Source: Duganella sp. OV510
GTDB lineage: Bacteria; Pseudomonadota; Gammaproteobacteria; Burkholderiales; Burkholderiaceae_D
Length of the DNA: 64,000 bases
Assembly: GCF_900100205.1 (NCBI RefSeq)
Contig: NZ_FNEQ01000004.1
Coordinates: 372,001 to 436,000 of the forward strand
Direction: 5' to 3'
This document shows positions 17,108 to 26,279 of this stretch, piece after piece. The stretch's first letter is position 1. Each line of letters starts with the position of its first letter. Both the position numbers and the translations under genes were made by a program. Under the pieces are notes generated by a model that saw only the letters and a program-made list of their open reading frames with translations, searched no databases and was not told the origin of the DNA.

Positions 17108-18988
17108 TCAAATTTCCACTTGCGTACCAAGTTCGATCACACGGTTGGGCGGAATCTGGTAGTAGTCGGCGGCGCCGCGCGCATTGCGCGACATCGCCAC
17201 AAACAGGTGCTCGCGCCAGGTCGCCATGCCCTGCCCCGGCGCCGAGATCACTGTCTGGCGGGCGATGAAGAACGAAGTCTCCATCATCTCGAACGGCAGT
17301 CCCAGGCATTCGCATTGCTGCAGCGCGCGCGGGATGTCCGGTTCATCCTTGAAACCATAGTAGATGTTCAGCTGGTAGCACTGGTGGCCCAGGTCGGTGA
17401 CCTTGACCTGCTCGGCCGCCGCCACATACGGTTCCTCGACAATGTGCACGGTGACGAACACCACCCGCTCGTGCAGCACCTTGTTGTGCGACAGATTATG
17501 CAGCAGCGCGTGCGGCACGCCATCGCTCTCGCCGCGCATGAAGATGGCGGTGCCGTAGACTCGGGTCGGCGGTGCCACGAACAGCGAGGACAGGAACTCT
17601 TCCAGTGGAATCGCGTGCTTCTGCAAATTCTCGAACACCAGCTGGCGGCCGCGCTTCCAGGTCAGCATGACGGTAAACAGCACCACGCCCAGCAGCAGCG
17701 GGAACCAGCCGCCGTGGAACAGCTTCAGCGTGCTGGCCGAGAACAGCGCGATGTCCAGCGTCAGGAACAGGCCGGTGGCGCCGATGCACAGCGCAAGCGG
17801 CAGGTGCCAGCGGTAGCGGATCACGAAGAAGGTCAGCACAGTGGTGGCCAGCATGGTGGCAGTAACGGCGATGCCGTAAGCGCCAGCCAGCTTGTCGGAC
17901 GAACCGAAGCCGATCACCGCCAGCAGCACCACAATCAGCTGCAGCCAGTTGACCGCCGGGATGTAGATCTGGCCGATTTCAGTGACCGACGTGTGCAGAA
18001 TACGCATGCGCGGTAGCAGGCCCAGTGCGATGGCCTGCTTGGTCATCGAGAAGGTGCCGGAAATAGTGGCTTGCGAGGCGATCACCGCCGCCGCAGTCGA
18101 CAGCACCACCAGCGGGTAGACCGCCCACTCGCCCAGCTGGTGGAAAAAGGGATTGTCCACCGTGTCCGGGTGCATCAGCAGCAGCGCGCCCTGGCCCAGA
18201 TAGTTCAGCGCCAGCGCCGGGAAGACGATCATGAACCAGGCGGCGCGGATCGGTTTCTTGCCGAAGTGGCCCATGTCGGCGTACAGCGCCTCGGCGCCGG
18301 TCAGCGCCAGCACCACGGCACCCAGCGCGACGAAGGCGATCATGCGGTTTTCGTACATGAAGCGCAGCGCGTGGAGGGGATTCAGCGCGGCCAGGATCTG
18401 CGGCGCCTCGACGATGTTGATCACGCCCATGATAGCCAGCGCGGCAAACCACAGCACCATCACCGGCCCGAAGAAACGGCCGATGCCGGCGGTGCCATGG
18501 CGCTGCATCGCATACAGCGAAATCAGCACGATGATGGTCAGCGGCACGATCCACTGTTCCAGGCCCGGCGCAGCCACTTCCAGGCCCTCGATCGCGCCCA
18601 GCACCGAAATGGCCGGGGTGATGACGCTATCGCCATAGAACATGGTGGCGCCGAACACGCCCAGCAGCATCAGCGGGAAGTGCCAGCGCGGCGCCGCCTT
18701 GGACACCGAATTCAGCGCCAGCGCCATCAGCGCCATGATGCCGCCTTCGCCGCGATTGTCGGCGCGCAGCACCAGCGTCACGTACTTGAGGGAGACGATG
18801 ATGGTCAGCCCCCAGAAAATCAGCGAAATGATGCCCAGCAGGTTGGCTTCGCTCAGCGCCAGGCCGTGCTCGGGGTCGAAGATGGTTTTGAGAGTATAGA
18901 GGGGGCTGGTACCGATGTCGCCATAGACGATGCCGACAGCCGCCAGCGTCAACGCCGCGAGACTGCTTTTCTTGTGTTGCTCGGTCAA
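17108..18988 (-). CDS. kup: low-affinity potassium transporter Kup
   Basis: About 626 residues. It has the KUP/HAK/KT hallmark near the N-terminus (GVVYGDIGTSPLYTLK-like, here VGIVYGDIGTSPLYT) and RADNRGEGGI. About 12 membrane helices fill the first 430 residues, followed by a cytosolic C-terminal domain (KHAIPLEEFLSSL, ending PNRVIELGTQVEI). It is a proton-coupled K+ importer of the inner membrane. The start is uncertain. A TTG at 18988 gives LTEQHKKSS and the length usual for Kup; a GTG at 19021 would add 11 residues. Neither has a strong ribosome site. It is divergent from rarD. Confidence 0.92.
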   Translation of the reverse strand: MTEQHKKSSLAALTLAAVGIVYGDIGTSPLYTLKTIFDPEHGLALSEANLLGIISLIFWGLTIIVSLKYVTLVLRADNRGEGGIMALMALALNSVSKAAPRWHFPLMLLGVFGATMFYGDSVITPAISVLGAIEGLEVAAPGLEQWIVPLTIIVLISLYAMQRHGTAGIGRFFGPVMVLWFAALAIMGVINIVEAPQILAALNPLHALRFMYENRMIAFVALGAVVLALTGAEALYADMGHFGKKPIRAAWFMIVFPALALNYLGQGALLLMHPDTVDNPFFHQLGEWAVYPLVVLSTAAAVIASQATISGTFSMTKQAIALGLLPRMRILHTSVTEIGQIYIPAVNWLQLIVVLLAVIGFGSSDKLAGAYGIAVTATMLATTVLTFFVIRYRWHLPLALCIGATGLFLTLDIALFSASTLKLFHGGWFPLLLGVVLFTVMLTWKRGRQLVFENLQKHAIPLEEFLSSLFVAPPTRVYGTAIFMRGESDGVPHALLHNLSHNKVLHERVVFVTVHIVEEPYVAAAEQVKVTDLGHQCYQLNIYYGFKDEPDIPRALQQCECLGLPFEMMETSFFIARQTVISAPGQGMATWREHLFVAMSRNARGAADYYQIPPNRVIELGTQVEI

Positions 18989-19197
18989 GATTGCACCTGT
19001 TGTTGTTTTGGTGCATTGCACAATAGGTGATGTTTATGCAAAAGGCAAGGATATTTTGGCATTGTGGATGCGGTCCAAACTGTCAATAAACGAGAGTGTA
19101 CGCCGCCAGCCCCACCAGCGCGAGCACCGCCGCAAGCGGAGTGTGCACGGATGAGAGATAATGTCAGACCGTCCATATCTTTTTGCAGATCTTCCCG

Positions 19198-20073
19198 ATG
19201 AATTCCGGTATTTTGTACGCCACGCTGGCCTTCCTGTGCTGGGGCTTGTTCCCCTTGTATTTCCACGCCATCAAGGAAGTGCCGCCGCAGGAAATCCTGG
19301 CGCACCGGATGCTGTGGTCGCTGCTGTTCCTGGTGGTGGTGCTGACGGTGCGACAGCAATGGAAATGGTTCCCCAAAGTGTTGCGGCAACCGCGCGTGCT
19401 GGCCAGCTTTGTCGCCAGTGCATTGCTGCTGACGGCAAACTGGGGCGTGTATATCTGGGCGGTCAACAATGGCCACGTCATCGACGGCAGCCTGGGCTAT
19501 TTCATCAACCCGCTGGTCAACGTGCTGCTGGGCGTGGTGGTGCTGAATGAGCGATTGCGCCGTGGCCAGTGGATCGCCATCGCCGTGGCCGCCAGCGGCG
19601 TCGCCTGGCTGACCTGGCAAGCCGGCCACCTGCCGTGGATTGCCTTAATTTTAGGCATCACCTTCGGCGGCTACGGCCTGCTGCGCAAGACCGCCGCGCT
19701 GGCGGCGCTGGAGGGCCTGTCGCTGGAAACCATGATTTTGTTCCCGCTGGCGCTGGCCTATGTCGGCTGGTTGACCTGGCACGGCCACAACACCTTCCTC
19801 AACACGCCCTACGACAGCACCCGCTGGCTGCTGGCGGCGGCCGGCCCGATCACCGCGATTCCGCTGCTGCTGTTTGCCGCCGGCGCGCGCAAGATCCCGA
19901 TGGCGGTGCTGGGACTGATCCAATACCTGTCGCCGACCATGCAGGCGATGCTGGGCGTCTGGTTCTTCCACGAAGCATTCCCTGCGGAAAGGCTGACCGG
20001 CTTCCTGATCATCTGGTCGGCACTGATCCTGTTCGTCGCCGAGGGCCTGTGGGTAAGCCGGCGCGCTAAATAG
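19198..20073 (+). CDS. rarD: RarD-type EamA-family permease
   Basis: A 291-residue inner-membrane protein with ten predicted helices and the RarD pattern: MNSGILYATLAFLCWGLFPLYF, EILAHRMLWSLLF, NWGVYIWAVNNGHVIDGSLGYFINPLVNVLLG and YGLLRKTAALAALEGLSLET. RarD proteins are drug/metabolite-type exporters of unsettled substrate. I use the ATG at 19198; a TTG five codons earlier is possible. The gene ends 74 bases before ettA. Confidence 0.9.
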   Translation: MNSGILYATLAFLCWGLFPLYFHAIKEVPPQEILAHRMLWSLLFLVVVLTVRQQWKWFPKVLRQPRVLASFVASALLLTANWGVYIWAVNNGHVIDGSLGYFINPLVNVLLGVVVLNERLRRGQWIAIAVAASGVAWLTWQAGHLPWIALILGITFGGYGLLRKTAALAALEGLSLETMILFPLALAYVGWLTWHGHNTFLNTPYDSTRWLLAAAGPITAIPLLLFAAGARKIPMAVLGLIQYLSPTMQAMLGVWFFHEAFPAERLTGFLIIWSALILFVAEGLWVSRRAK

Positions 20074-20147
20074 TGGGAAGATGGCAGGATTTATCGTATC
20101 CTGTCGTCCTTCCCTGCATTTCTACCAATAATTCACAGAGATTCTCA

Positions 20148-21815
20148 ATGGCAAATTACGTCTACACCATGAACCGCGTGGGCAAAATCGTCCCGCCCAA
20201 GCGCCAGATCCTGAAAGATATTTCGCTGTCCTTCTTCCCGGGCGCAAAGATCGGCGTGCTGGGCCTGAACGGCTCCGGTAAGTCGACCTTGCTGAAAATT
20301 ATGGCAGGCATCGATACCGACATCCAGGGCGAAGCGCGCCCGATGCCGGGCCTGAACATCGGCTACCTGCCGCAGGAACCGCAGCTGGACCCGGAAAAAA
20401 CCGTGCGCCAGGAAGTTGAATCCGGCCTCGGCGAAGCCTTTGAGGCACAAGCCAAGCTGGACGCCGTGTACGCCGCCTACGCCGAGGAAGACGCCGACTT
20501 CGACGCGCTGGCCGCCGAACAGGCGCGCCTGGAAGCGATCATCTCGTCGTCCGACGGCGGCAACCTGAACCTGCAACTGGAAATGGCCGCCGACGCGCTG
20601 CGCCTGCCGCCATGGGACGCCAAGATCGGCGTGCTGTCCGGCGGCGAGAAGCGCCGCGTGGCGCTGTGCAAGCTGCTGCTGTCCAAGCCGGACATGCTGC
20701 TGCTCGATGAACCAACCAATCACCTGGACGCGGAATCGGTCGAGTGGCTGGAGCAGTTCCTGCTGCGCTTCCCAGGCACCGTGGTCGGCATCACCCACGA
20801 TCGCTACTTCCTCGACAACGCCGCCGAGTGGATCCTGGAACTGGACCGTGGCCATGGCATTCCATGGAAAGGCAATTACTCGTCGTGGCTGGACCAGAAG
20901 CAGGACCGCCTGAAGCAGGAAGAAGCTACCGAATCGGCCCGCCAGCGCGCGCTGCAAAAAGAACTGGAATGGTCGCGTCAGAATCCGAAGGCCCGTCAGG
21001 CCAAGTCGAAAGCCCGCCTGGCCCGCTTCAACGAGCTGAGCGAGTACGAATACCAGAAACGCAACGAGACCCAGGAGATCTTCATCCCTGTGGCCGAGCG
21101 TCTGGGCAATGAAGTGATCGAATTCAAGAACGTGTCGAAAGGCTTCGGCGACCGCCTGCTGCTGGACAACGTCTCCTTCACGATTCCACCGGGCGCCATC
21201 GTCGGCATCATCGGTCCGAACGGCGCCGGTAAATCGACGCTGTTCAAGATGATCGCCGGCATCGACCAGCCGGACAGCGGCGAAGTAGTGATCGGCAAGA
21301 CCGCGCGCATTTCGCTGGTCGATCAAAGCCGCGATGCCCTGGCCGACAGCAAGACCGTCTTCGAAGACGTATCGGGCGGCGCCGACGTACTGAGCGTGGG
21401 CCGCTTCGAAATGCCATCGCGCGCCTACCTGGGCCGTTTCAACTTCAAGGGCGGCGACCAGCAGAAGATCGTCGGCAACCTGTCCGGTGGTGAACGCGGC
21501 CGCCTGCACCTGGCCAAAACGCTGCTCAAGGGCGGCAACGTGCTGCTGCTGGATGAACCGTCAAACGATCTGGACGTGGAAACCCTGCGCGCGCTGGAAG
21601 ATGCGCTGCTGGAGTTCGCCGGCTCGGTGATGGTGATCTCGCACGATCGCTGGTTCCTCGACCGTATCGCCACCCACATCCTGGCATTCGAAGGCAACTC
21701 GCAAGTCACCTTCTTCGACGGTAACTACCAGGAGTACGAAGCCGACAAGAAGAAACGCCTGGGTGAAGAAGGCGCCAAGCCAAAACGCATCCGCTACAAG
21801 CCGCTGACCAACTGA
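20148..21815 (+). CDS. ettA: energy-dependent translational throttle protein EttA (ABC-F ATPase)
   Basis: 555 residues, the same as E. coli EttA. Two ABC domains are joined by the tRNA-interaction motif region (about 240–310, charged and helical with KQDRLKQEE). Domain 1: Walker A GLNGSGKST (39–47), signature LSGGEKRRV (163–171), Walker B LLLDEPTNHLD with E188. Domain 2: Walker A GPNGAGKST (356–364), LSGGERGRL and LLLDEPSNDLD. It binds the ribosomal E site and gates entry into elongation by ATP/ADP ratio. The ATG at 20148 matches the family start MANYVYTMNRVGK; the longer frame to 20073 overlaps rarD and is not used. A DUF2939 gene follows after 4 bases. Confidence 0.95.
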   Translation: MANYVYTMNRVGKIVPPKRQILKDISLSFFPGAKIGVLGLNGSGKSTLLKIMAGIDTDIQGEARPMPGLNIGYLPQEPQLDPEKTVRQEVESGLGEAFEAQAKLDAVYAAYAEEDADFDALAAEQARLEAIISSSDGGNLNLQLEMAADALRLPPWDAKIGVLSGGEKRRVALCKLLLSKPDMLLLDEPTNHLDAESVEWLEQFLLRFPGTVVGITHDRYFLDNAAEWILELDRGHGIPWKGNYSSWLDQKQDRLKQEEATESARQRALQKELEWSRQNPKARQAKSKARLARFNELSEYEYQKRNETQEIFIPVAERLGNEVIEFKNVSKGFGDRLLLDNVSFTIPPGAIVGIIGPNGAGKSTLFKMIAGIDQPDSGEVVIGKTARISLVDQSRDALADSKTVFEDVSGGADVLSVGRFEMPSRAYLGRFNFKGGDQQKIVGNLSGGERGRLHLAKTLLKGGNVLLLDEPSNDLDVETLRALEDALLEFAGSVMVISHDRWFLDRIATHILAFEGNSQVTFFDGNYQEYEADKKKRLGEEGAKPKRIRYKPLTN

Positions 21816-21819
21816 CCGG

Positions 21820-22347
21820 ATGAACAGGAACCGGCTTTACGTTGCGCTGATCCTGTCGGCAGTCGCCGGCTACTGGTACTTCTCGCCGTATCTGACGGTG
21901 TACCAGTTGCAGGCGGCGGCGCAAGCGGGCGATGCAGCGGCCTTCAACAAGCATGTCGATTATCCGCAGCTGCGCGACAGCGTGAAGCAGCAGCTGGTCG
22001 CCATGACCACCGGCCCATCTGCCAGCGAAGACAGCCTGGCCGCCAAGCTGGGGCAGCTTGTGATCGACAAACTGGTGAATGCCTTCGTGCGGCCAGAAGC
22101 TGTCATGCTGGCGATGCAGAAAGGCGTGTTCAAGCCGCAGCAAAAACACGCCGGCGTGCCGGACCAGACAGCGGCGCAAAAGCCGCAGTGGACCTCATCG
22201 CATGACGGTGTCAATCGCTTCATCGTGCAGGCCAGCGATGCCAAAGGCGGCGCCAGCCAGACGCTGGCGCTGGTGCTGGAACGGAATGGATTCGCCGATT
22301 GGAAGCTAGCGGAAATACGCTTGCCCGCCGATGTCCGCCAGCCATAA
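21820..22347 (+). CDS. DUF2939 protein with N-terminal membrane anchor
   Basis: A 175-residue protein. One hydrophobic helix (about 6–22, with YWYFSPYLTVYQL) is followed by a helical repeat-like DUF2939 region (AAAQAGDAAAFNKHVDYPQLRDSVKQQL) and a C-terminal part that may be a beta domain (LALVLERNGFADWKLAEIRLP). It is probably anchored to the inner membrane and faces the periplasm. The function is unknown. It begins 4 bases after the ettA stop, so the two are likely co-translated. A strong terminator ends the unit. Confidence 0.75.
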   Translation: MNRNRLYVALILSAVAGYWYFSPYLTVYQLQAAAQAGDAAAFNKHVDYPQLRDSVKQQLVAMTTGPSASEDSLAAKLGQLVIDKLVNAFVRPEAVMLAMQKGVFKPQQKHAGVPDQTAAQKPQWTSSHDGVNRFIVQASDAKGGASQTLALVLERNGFADWKLAEIRLPADVRQP

Positions 22348-22384
22348 AAAAGGGCCGGGCCTGCGTTAGCAGACCCGGCCCTTT
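22348..22384. terminator. bidirectional intrinsic terminator
   Basis: An A-rich left side, then AAGGGCCGGG...CCCGGCCCTTT with a GTTA-centred loop. The stem is over ten base pairs. It sits between the ettA–DUF2939 unit and the convergent outer-membrane gene. Confidence 0.85.
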
Positions 22385-22397
22385 CTACATGCTGCGC

Positions 22398-23003
22398 TTA
22401 GAAGTTGTAGCGCAGGCCAGCGGTGACGGCGCCAGCTTTACGGCCGGTGTCGATATCGCTCTTGCCGTAGTTTTCATACTCCAGCGACACTTTCACGTTC
22501 TTGTTGATGGCGTACTCGCCACCCACCGACGCGTACAGCGCGGTTTTGTTTTCGCTGCCGTAAGCGGTGGCGATGCCGGTGGTGTTCACTTCATTGTGGT
22601 TGCGTGCCACGCCCAGCTTGCCGAACAACGCGAAGTCCCGCGCCACTGGCCAGGTGCCTTTACCGGCAACATAGTACGAGTGCGCGTCGGTGTTGATGCC
22701 GCCGGCGGCGCCGCCTTGGGTGTAGTTATAGCTGCGTTTGCCGAAGTCGGTATAACCGGCCTCTACCGCCCAGGTGCTGTCAATATTGTAGCCACCGTAG
22801 ATTTTGCCAGCGGCCTTGGTGCCGCTCTTGTTGTCGCTGCTCAGCGAGCCGGCGCCAGCGTTGTCGAAGTCATAGCGGCTGCCCACGACACCCGCACCGA
22901 TGTAACCGGTGCCGGCGGCGTCTTGCGTGTTCGATTGGGCATAAGCGGCGGTACCGCTCAGGGCGGCTGCGGAAGCAACTAAGGCAAAGATAATTTTTTT
23001 CAT
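22398..23003 (-). CDS. small outer-membrane beta-barrel protein
   Basis: 201 residues. A clean signal peptide (MKKIIFALVASAAALSGTAAYA) is followed by alternating strands (GYIGAGVVGSRYDF, GKIYGGYNIDSTWAVEAGYTDFG, ALYASVGGEYAINKNVKVSLEYENYG) and a terminal Phe in AGLRYNF, the signature recognised by the BAM complex. It fits the eight-stranded OmpA/OmpX-like porin-family barrels, with no peptidoglycan domain. The role is not shown. The 188-base region upstream includes an ATCGCA/TGCGAT inverted repeat. Confidence 0.85.
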   Translation of the reverse strand: MKKIIFALVASAAALSGTAAYAQSNTQDAAGTGYIGAGVVGSRYDFDNAGAGSLSSDNKSGTKAAGKIYGGYNIDSTWAVEAGYTDFGKRSYNYTQGGAAGGINTDAHSYYVAGKGTWPVARDFALFGKLGVARNHNEVNTTGIATAYGSENKTALYASVGGEYAINKNVKVSLEYENYGKSDIDTGRKAGAVTAGLRYNF

Positions 23004-23049
23004 GATTTTGATCTTTCAGCAAATGGTTATACAAGTGGTCTTGCTTGGG

Positions 23050-23074
23050 ATCGCAGTTACTATTGAATTGCGAT
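23050..23074. promoter_or_regulatory. inverted repeat upstream of the outer-membrane barrel gene
   Basis: ATCGCA (23050–23055) and TGCGAT (23069–23074) are separated by 13 bases, 47–71 bases before the start codon. This is a possible operator or leader hairpin; no matching regulator is adjacent. Confidence 0.3.
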
Positions 23075-23191
23075 GAGTTCAAGATAGCACTCCAACCATC
23101 ACCCGTCACGACCGAATTAGTAAGAAGTGTGACGAGATGTAAGCCAAACGATCATTGGCAAATTTCAAGATGCGCCAAACTTAAGAGCAGC

Positions 23192-24889
23192 TTAAAATTC
23201 CTCCCAGTCCGTTGCCGATTCTTTAACGGATACCTTGCGCGCCGCCGGCTTGGGCAATTTCGGCGCCGGTTTTGGCGTGATTTTCGGCGCCGCGCGCATT
23301 GCTGGCGCAACGACAATAGCCTTCGTCCCCTGCTCTACACGGAACACGCTGACGATTTCCGCCAGCTTGCGCGCCTGATCCTGCATCGCTTCCGACGCCG
23401 CCGCCGATTCCTCCACCAGCGCGGCATTCTGCTGCGTCACCTGATCCATCTGCACGATGGCCTGGTTGATCTGCTCGATGCCGGTGGTCTGTTCGCCGCT
23501 GGCCGCCTGGATATCCGCCATGATGTCGGCCACGCGCTGGATGCTGGTGACGATTTCACGCATTGTCACGCCGGCCTCGTCCACCTGGCGCGCGCCGGCG
23601 CCCACTTTGTCGACCGACTCATCGATCAGCTGCTTGATTTCCTTGGCTGCCGTTGCCGAGCGCTGCGCCAGCGTCCGCACTTCAGACGCCACCACGGCGA
23701 AGCCGCGTCCCTGCTCGCCGGCGCGGGCCGCTTCCACCGCAGCGTTCAGCGCCAGGATGTTGGTCTGGAAAGCGATGCCGTCGATCACGCCGATGATGTC
23801 GGCGATCTTGCTGGACGAGGCGTTGATCGCGCCCATGGTGCCGATCACCTCCTCCACCACCGCACCGCCCTTCTGCGCCACCGTCGATGCGGAGCGGGCC
23901 AGCTCGTTGGCCTGGCGCGCGTGATCGGCGTTGGCTTTCACGGTCGAGGTCAGCTCCTCCATCGACGATGCGGTTTCCTCCAGCGCACCAGCCTGCTGTT
24001 CGGTGCGCGCTGACAGGTCCTGCGTGCCGCTGGCGATCTGCGCCGATGCGGTGGCGATGGTGTCGGTGCCGCTGCGGACCTGGCCGACGATGCCGCCCAG
24101 GCTGTCGCGCATCGACTTCATCGCGAACAGCACGCTGCGGTTGTCGTTGTGGCGCAGGTCGACGTCCACCGTCAGATCGCCATCGGCGATCTTGCCGGCC
24201 ACCTGGGCCACCTCGGCCGGTTCGCCGCCCAGCTGGCGCGTCAGCGCGCGGGTAATCAGTACGCCCAGCGCCAGCCCGGCCGCCAGGCTGCCCAGCACCA
24301 GCGCGATCATCAGCGTCAGGCTGAAGTGGTACAGCTGTGCGGTGTCGTGCGCCTTGCCGGCGGCGAGCGTTTCCTTCAGCTCGGTCAGCGCATCGAGCCG
24401 CTTGTCGAGGTCGTCCGCCTGGGTACGGGCCAGCAGGTGCGCGCGGTTGGTTTCCTCCGAGCGCTGCACCAGCGGCTCCTTGCCGGTGGCGTCCAGTGCC
24501 GCAGCGATCACGCGCCGGTATTCATTGGCCGGCGCCACGTAGTCGTTCAGCAATTGCTTGCCGCGCTCGGTGACAAACAGCGGTCTGGCCTTGGCCAGGT
24601 AGTCGTCCATGGCGTCGAGGTATTTGCTGACATCGCCCTGGATCCTGGCGCGTTCCTCGGCCGAGGTGGCGGCCAGGAAGGTGGTGCGCGAACGGCCGGC
24701 GTAGATCAGGTTGATGTTGGCTTCCTTGATGTAGGAAACGCCCAGCAGGTCTTCCTCGTACATCGATTCCGCCGCGCTGTTGAGCTTGCTCATGCTGACG
24801 ATGCCGATACAGGCAACGATGGCGCCGACCACCGCCACAAAGCTGAAGCCACTGATGAGTTTGGTACCGACTTTCATGTTGCTAAACAT
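23192..24889 (-). CDS. methyl-accepting chemotaxis protein with C-terminal CheR tether
   Basis: A 565-residue chemoreceptor. The first helix is about 10–32. A four-helix periplasmic ligand domain (about 35–185) contains [15 protein letters not shown], and the second helix lies near 192–213. A HAMP region follows, then the cytoplasmic hairpin with tip sequence [21 protein letters not shown] (given here in part) and [16 protein letters not shown]. After a Pro/Lys-rich linker the protein ends DWEEF, an xWxxF pentapeptide of the kind that binds CheR or CheB. The ATG at 24889 has GGGAGGA upstream, which settles the start; further upstream frame is not coding. The ligand is unknown. Confidence 0.93.
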   Translation of the reverse strand: MFSNMKVGTKLISGFSFVAVVGAIVACIGIVSMSKLNSAAESMYEEDLLGVSYIKEANINLIYAGRSRTTFLAATSAEERARIQGDVSKYLDAMDDYLAKARPLFVTERGKQLLNDYVAPANEYRRVIAAALDATGKEPLVQRSEETNRAHLLARTQADDLDKRLDALTELKETLAAGKAHDTAQLYHFSLTLMIALVLGSLAAGLALGVLITRALTRQLGGEPAEVAQVAGKIADGDLTVDVDLRHNDNRSVLFAMKSMRDSLGGIVGQVRSGTDTIATASAQIASGTQDLSARTEQQAGALEETASSMEELTSTVKANADHARQANELARSASTVAQKGGAVVEEVIGTMGAINASSSKIADIIGVIDGIAFQTNILALNAAVEAARAGEQGRGFAVVASEVRTLAQRSATAAKEIKQLIDESVDKVGAGARQVDEAGVTMREIVTSIQRVADIMADIQAASGEQTTGIEQINQAIVQMDQVTQQNAALVEESAAASEAMQDQARKLAEIVSVFRVEQGTKAIVVAPAMRAAPKITPKPAPKLPKPAARKVSVKESATDWEEF

Positions 24890-24951
24890 ATGTCCTCCCA
24901 TGGTGAGAAGACTACGATAGCAGCACGCGCCGCATGGCGGCGTGGCGTAGT

Positions 24952-25554
24952 TCACACAATCAGGCGGAAGGTCAGGTTGATGCGCGGTCCGCGCGGCGTG
25001 CGTTCCTTGTTGATGCCGTGCAGCCAATGCTGCTGCAAGGCGCCGGCCATCAGCAGCAGGCAACCGTCACCCAGCGCCAGCTTGATGGTCTTGGGCAAAG
25101 TGCGATGCTTGAAGATAAAAGTGCGCGGTGCGCCGAAGCTGACCGAGGCGATGGCTGGCTCCGGTCCCAGCTCGCGCTCATCGTCGGCATGGAAGCCCAT
25201 GCTGTCGCGCTCGTCGCGGTAGTAGTTGAGCAGCACGCTGTTGAAGCGGCGGCCGGTGGCCTGCTCCACCGCCTGCTTGATGTGGCGCTGCAAGGCGGTG
25301 AACGGCGCCGGATGAAAAGTCTTGCCCGAGTAACGATAGCTGGCCTCGCCATGCCAGGCCGACAGGCGCGGCTGCCTATGCAGTTTTCCCCAGACCTGGA
25401 TTTCTTCGTGGCGCCAGCCGGTTTCCTCCAGCAGACGACGCATCACTTCGTCCGGCCGCAGGTCAAGCGCCAGCCGCTGCTGGAACCACAGTTCGCCGTC
25501 TTCAATCAGTATCGGCTTCAAAGCGGTGGCGGTGTCGTCGGCAAATAAGTCCAT
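24952..25554 (-). CDS. AlkB-like 2-oxoglutarate/Fe(II) DNA-repair dioxygenase
   Basis: A 200-residue protein like the ALKBH2/3-type bacterial AlkB group. Iron ligands are H122 and D124 in FHADDE and H179 in WLHGI; 2-oxoglutarate arginines are probably R191 and R197 in [25 protein letters not shown] is the typical lead-in. It should remove methyl groups from 1-methyladenine and 3-methylcytosine in DNA by oxidative demethylation. The ATG at 25554 gives the family-like start; the longer frame runs into the divergent gene. Only 43 bases separate it from that gene, so promoters must be compact. Confidence 0.88.
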   Translation of the reverse strand: MDLFADDTATALKPILIEDGELWFQQRLALDLRPDEVMRRLLEETGWRHEEIQVWGKLHRQPRLSAWHGEASYRYSGKTFHPAPFTALQRHIKQAVEQATGRRFNSVLLNYYRDERDSMGFHADDERELGPEPAIASVSFGAPRTFIFKHRTLPKTIKLALGDGCLLLMAGALQQHWLHGINKERTPRGPRINLTFRLIV

Positions 25555-25597
25555 GCGCGGTATGATACCGCCACGACGAAATGGAGGAGTATCCCGC

Positions 25598-26173
25598 ATG
25601 AAGAAACGCCAGTTCCTGGGCACGGCCGCATTGGCTGGCCTGTCTGCAGCGCTGCCGGCCCACGCCGCAGCGCCAGCCGGCCCGGCCTTGCTGACCGTCA
25701 CCGGCGCGATCAACAAGCCCAACCGTGGCAAGTTCGATGCAACGCGCGATGTGATGATGTCCAAGCAGAAGATCAGCTTTGAGCAGGCGCATGCGTTTGA
25801 TTACGCCACGCTGGCGGCGCTGCCGGCGGTCACCATCCGGCCGACGCTGGAATACGATGCGCAACCGCATACGCTGCGCGGCCCGCTACTGCTGGACGTG
25901 GTGCAGGCGGCCGGCGCGCAACTGCGCGATGACACCAAGCTAATCTTGCGTGCGGTGGATGGCTATGCGGCTGCGGTCACGGTAGCGCAAGCGCGCACGC
26001 AGCGCTGGATCGTCGCCACGCAGATGGATGGGGCGGCGATGGCGCTGGGCGGACTCGGCCCGTTATGGGCGCTGTGCGATGCGGACAAAGTGCCCGAGCT
26101 GGCCGCCATCCCGCTGGCGGGACGGTTCGGCGGCGCGCCGTGGGCGTTGTACCACATCGAGGTGAGGGCTTAG
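25598..26173 (+). CDS. exported molybdopterin-binding-fold protein
   Basis: A 191-residue protein with a signal peptide (MKKRQFLGTAALAGLSAALPAHA, Sec-like rather than twin-arginine). The rest resembles the oxidoreductase molybdopterin-binding domain of sulfite-oxidase relatives: LLTVTGAI, HTLRGPLLLDVVQAAGA, LRAVDGYAAAVTV and GLGPLWALCDADK. The conserved cysteine that binds molybdenum is missing at the expected place; the only cysteine is late, in ALCDAD. It may be a cofactor-free relative. GGAGG lies 13–17 bases upstream of the ATG, with further purines between. Confidence 0.68.
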   Translation: MKKRQFLGTAALAGLSAALPAHAAAPAGPALLTVTGAINKPNRGKFDATRDVMMSKQKISFEQAHAFDYATLAALPAVTIRPTLEYDAQPHTLRGPLLLDVVQAAGAQLRDDTKLILRAVDGYAAAVTVAQARTQRWIVATQMDGAAMALGGLGPLWALCDADKVPELAAIPLAGRFGGAPWALYHIEVRA

Positions 26174-26279
26174 AGCTTGCTTCAAAATGGCCGCAGCGAG
26201 GCGCGGCGACGAAGACAGTGCACCTGCACGGCAAGGAGCCGAAACGACGCCGCAGTCTCTTCGAAGCGGCCTTTTAGGC
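26174..26279. repeat. structured intergenic element with inverted arms
   Basis: The 100 bases between two convergent stops hold AAAATGGCCGC (26184–26194) and GCGGCCTTTT (26266–26275), near-perfect inverted arms. Inside are GTGCA-CC-TGCAC and a CGAAGAC/GTCTCTTCG pairing. The whole could fold into one long imperfect hairpin. It looks like a mobile intergenic repeat or a structured 3' end; I see only this one copy in the window. Confidence 0.4.

Noticed and set aside
24890..25063. Longer start for the chemoreceptor
   Set aside because: The extension is not membrane- or signal-like and runs into alkB; a strong ribosome site marks the ATG at 24889.
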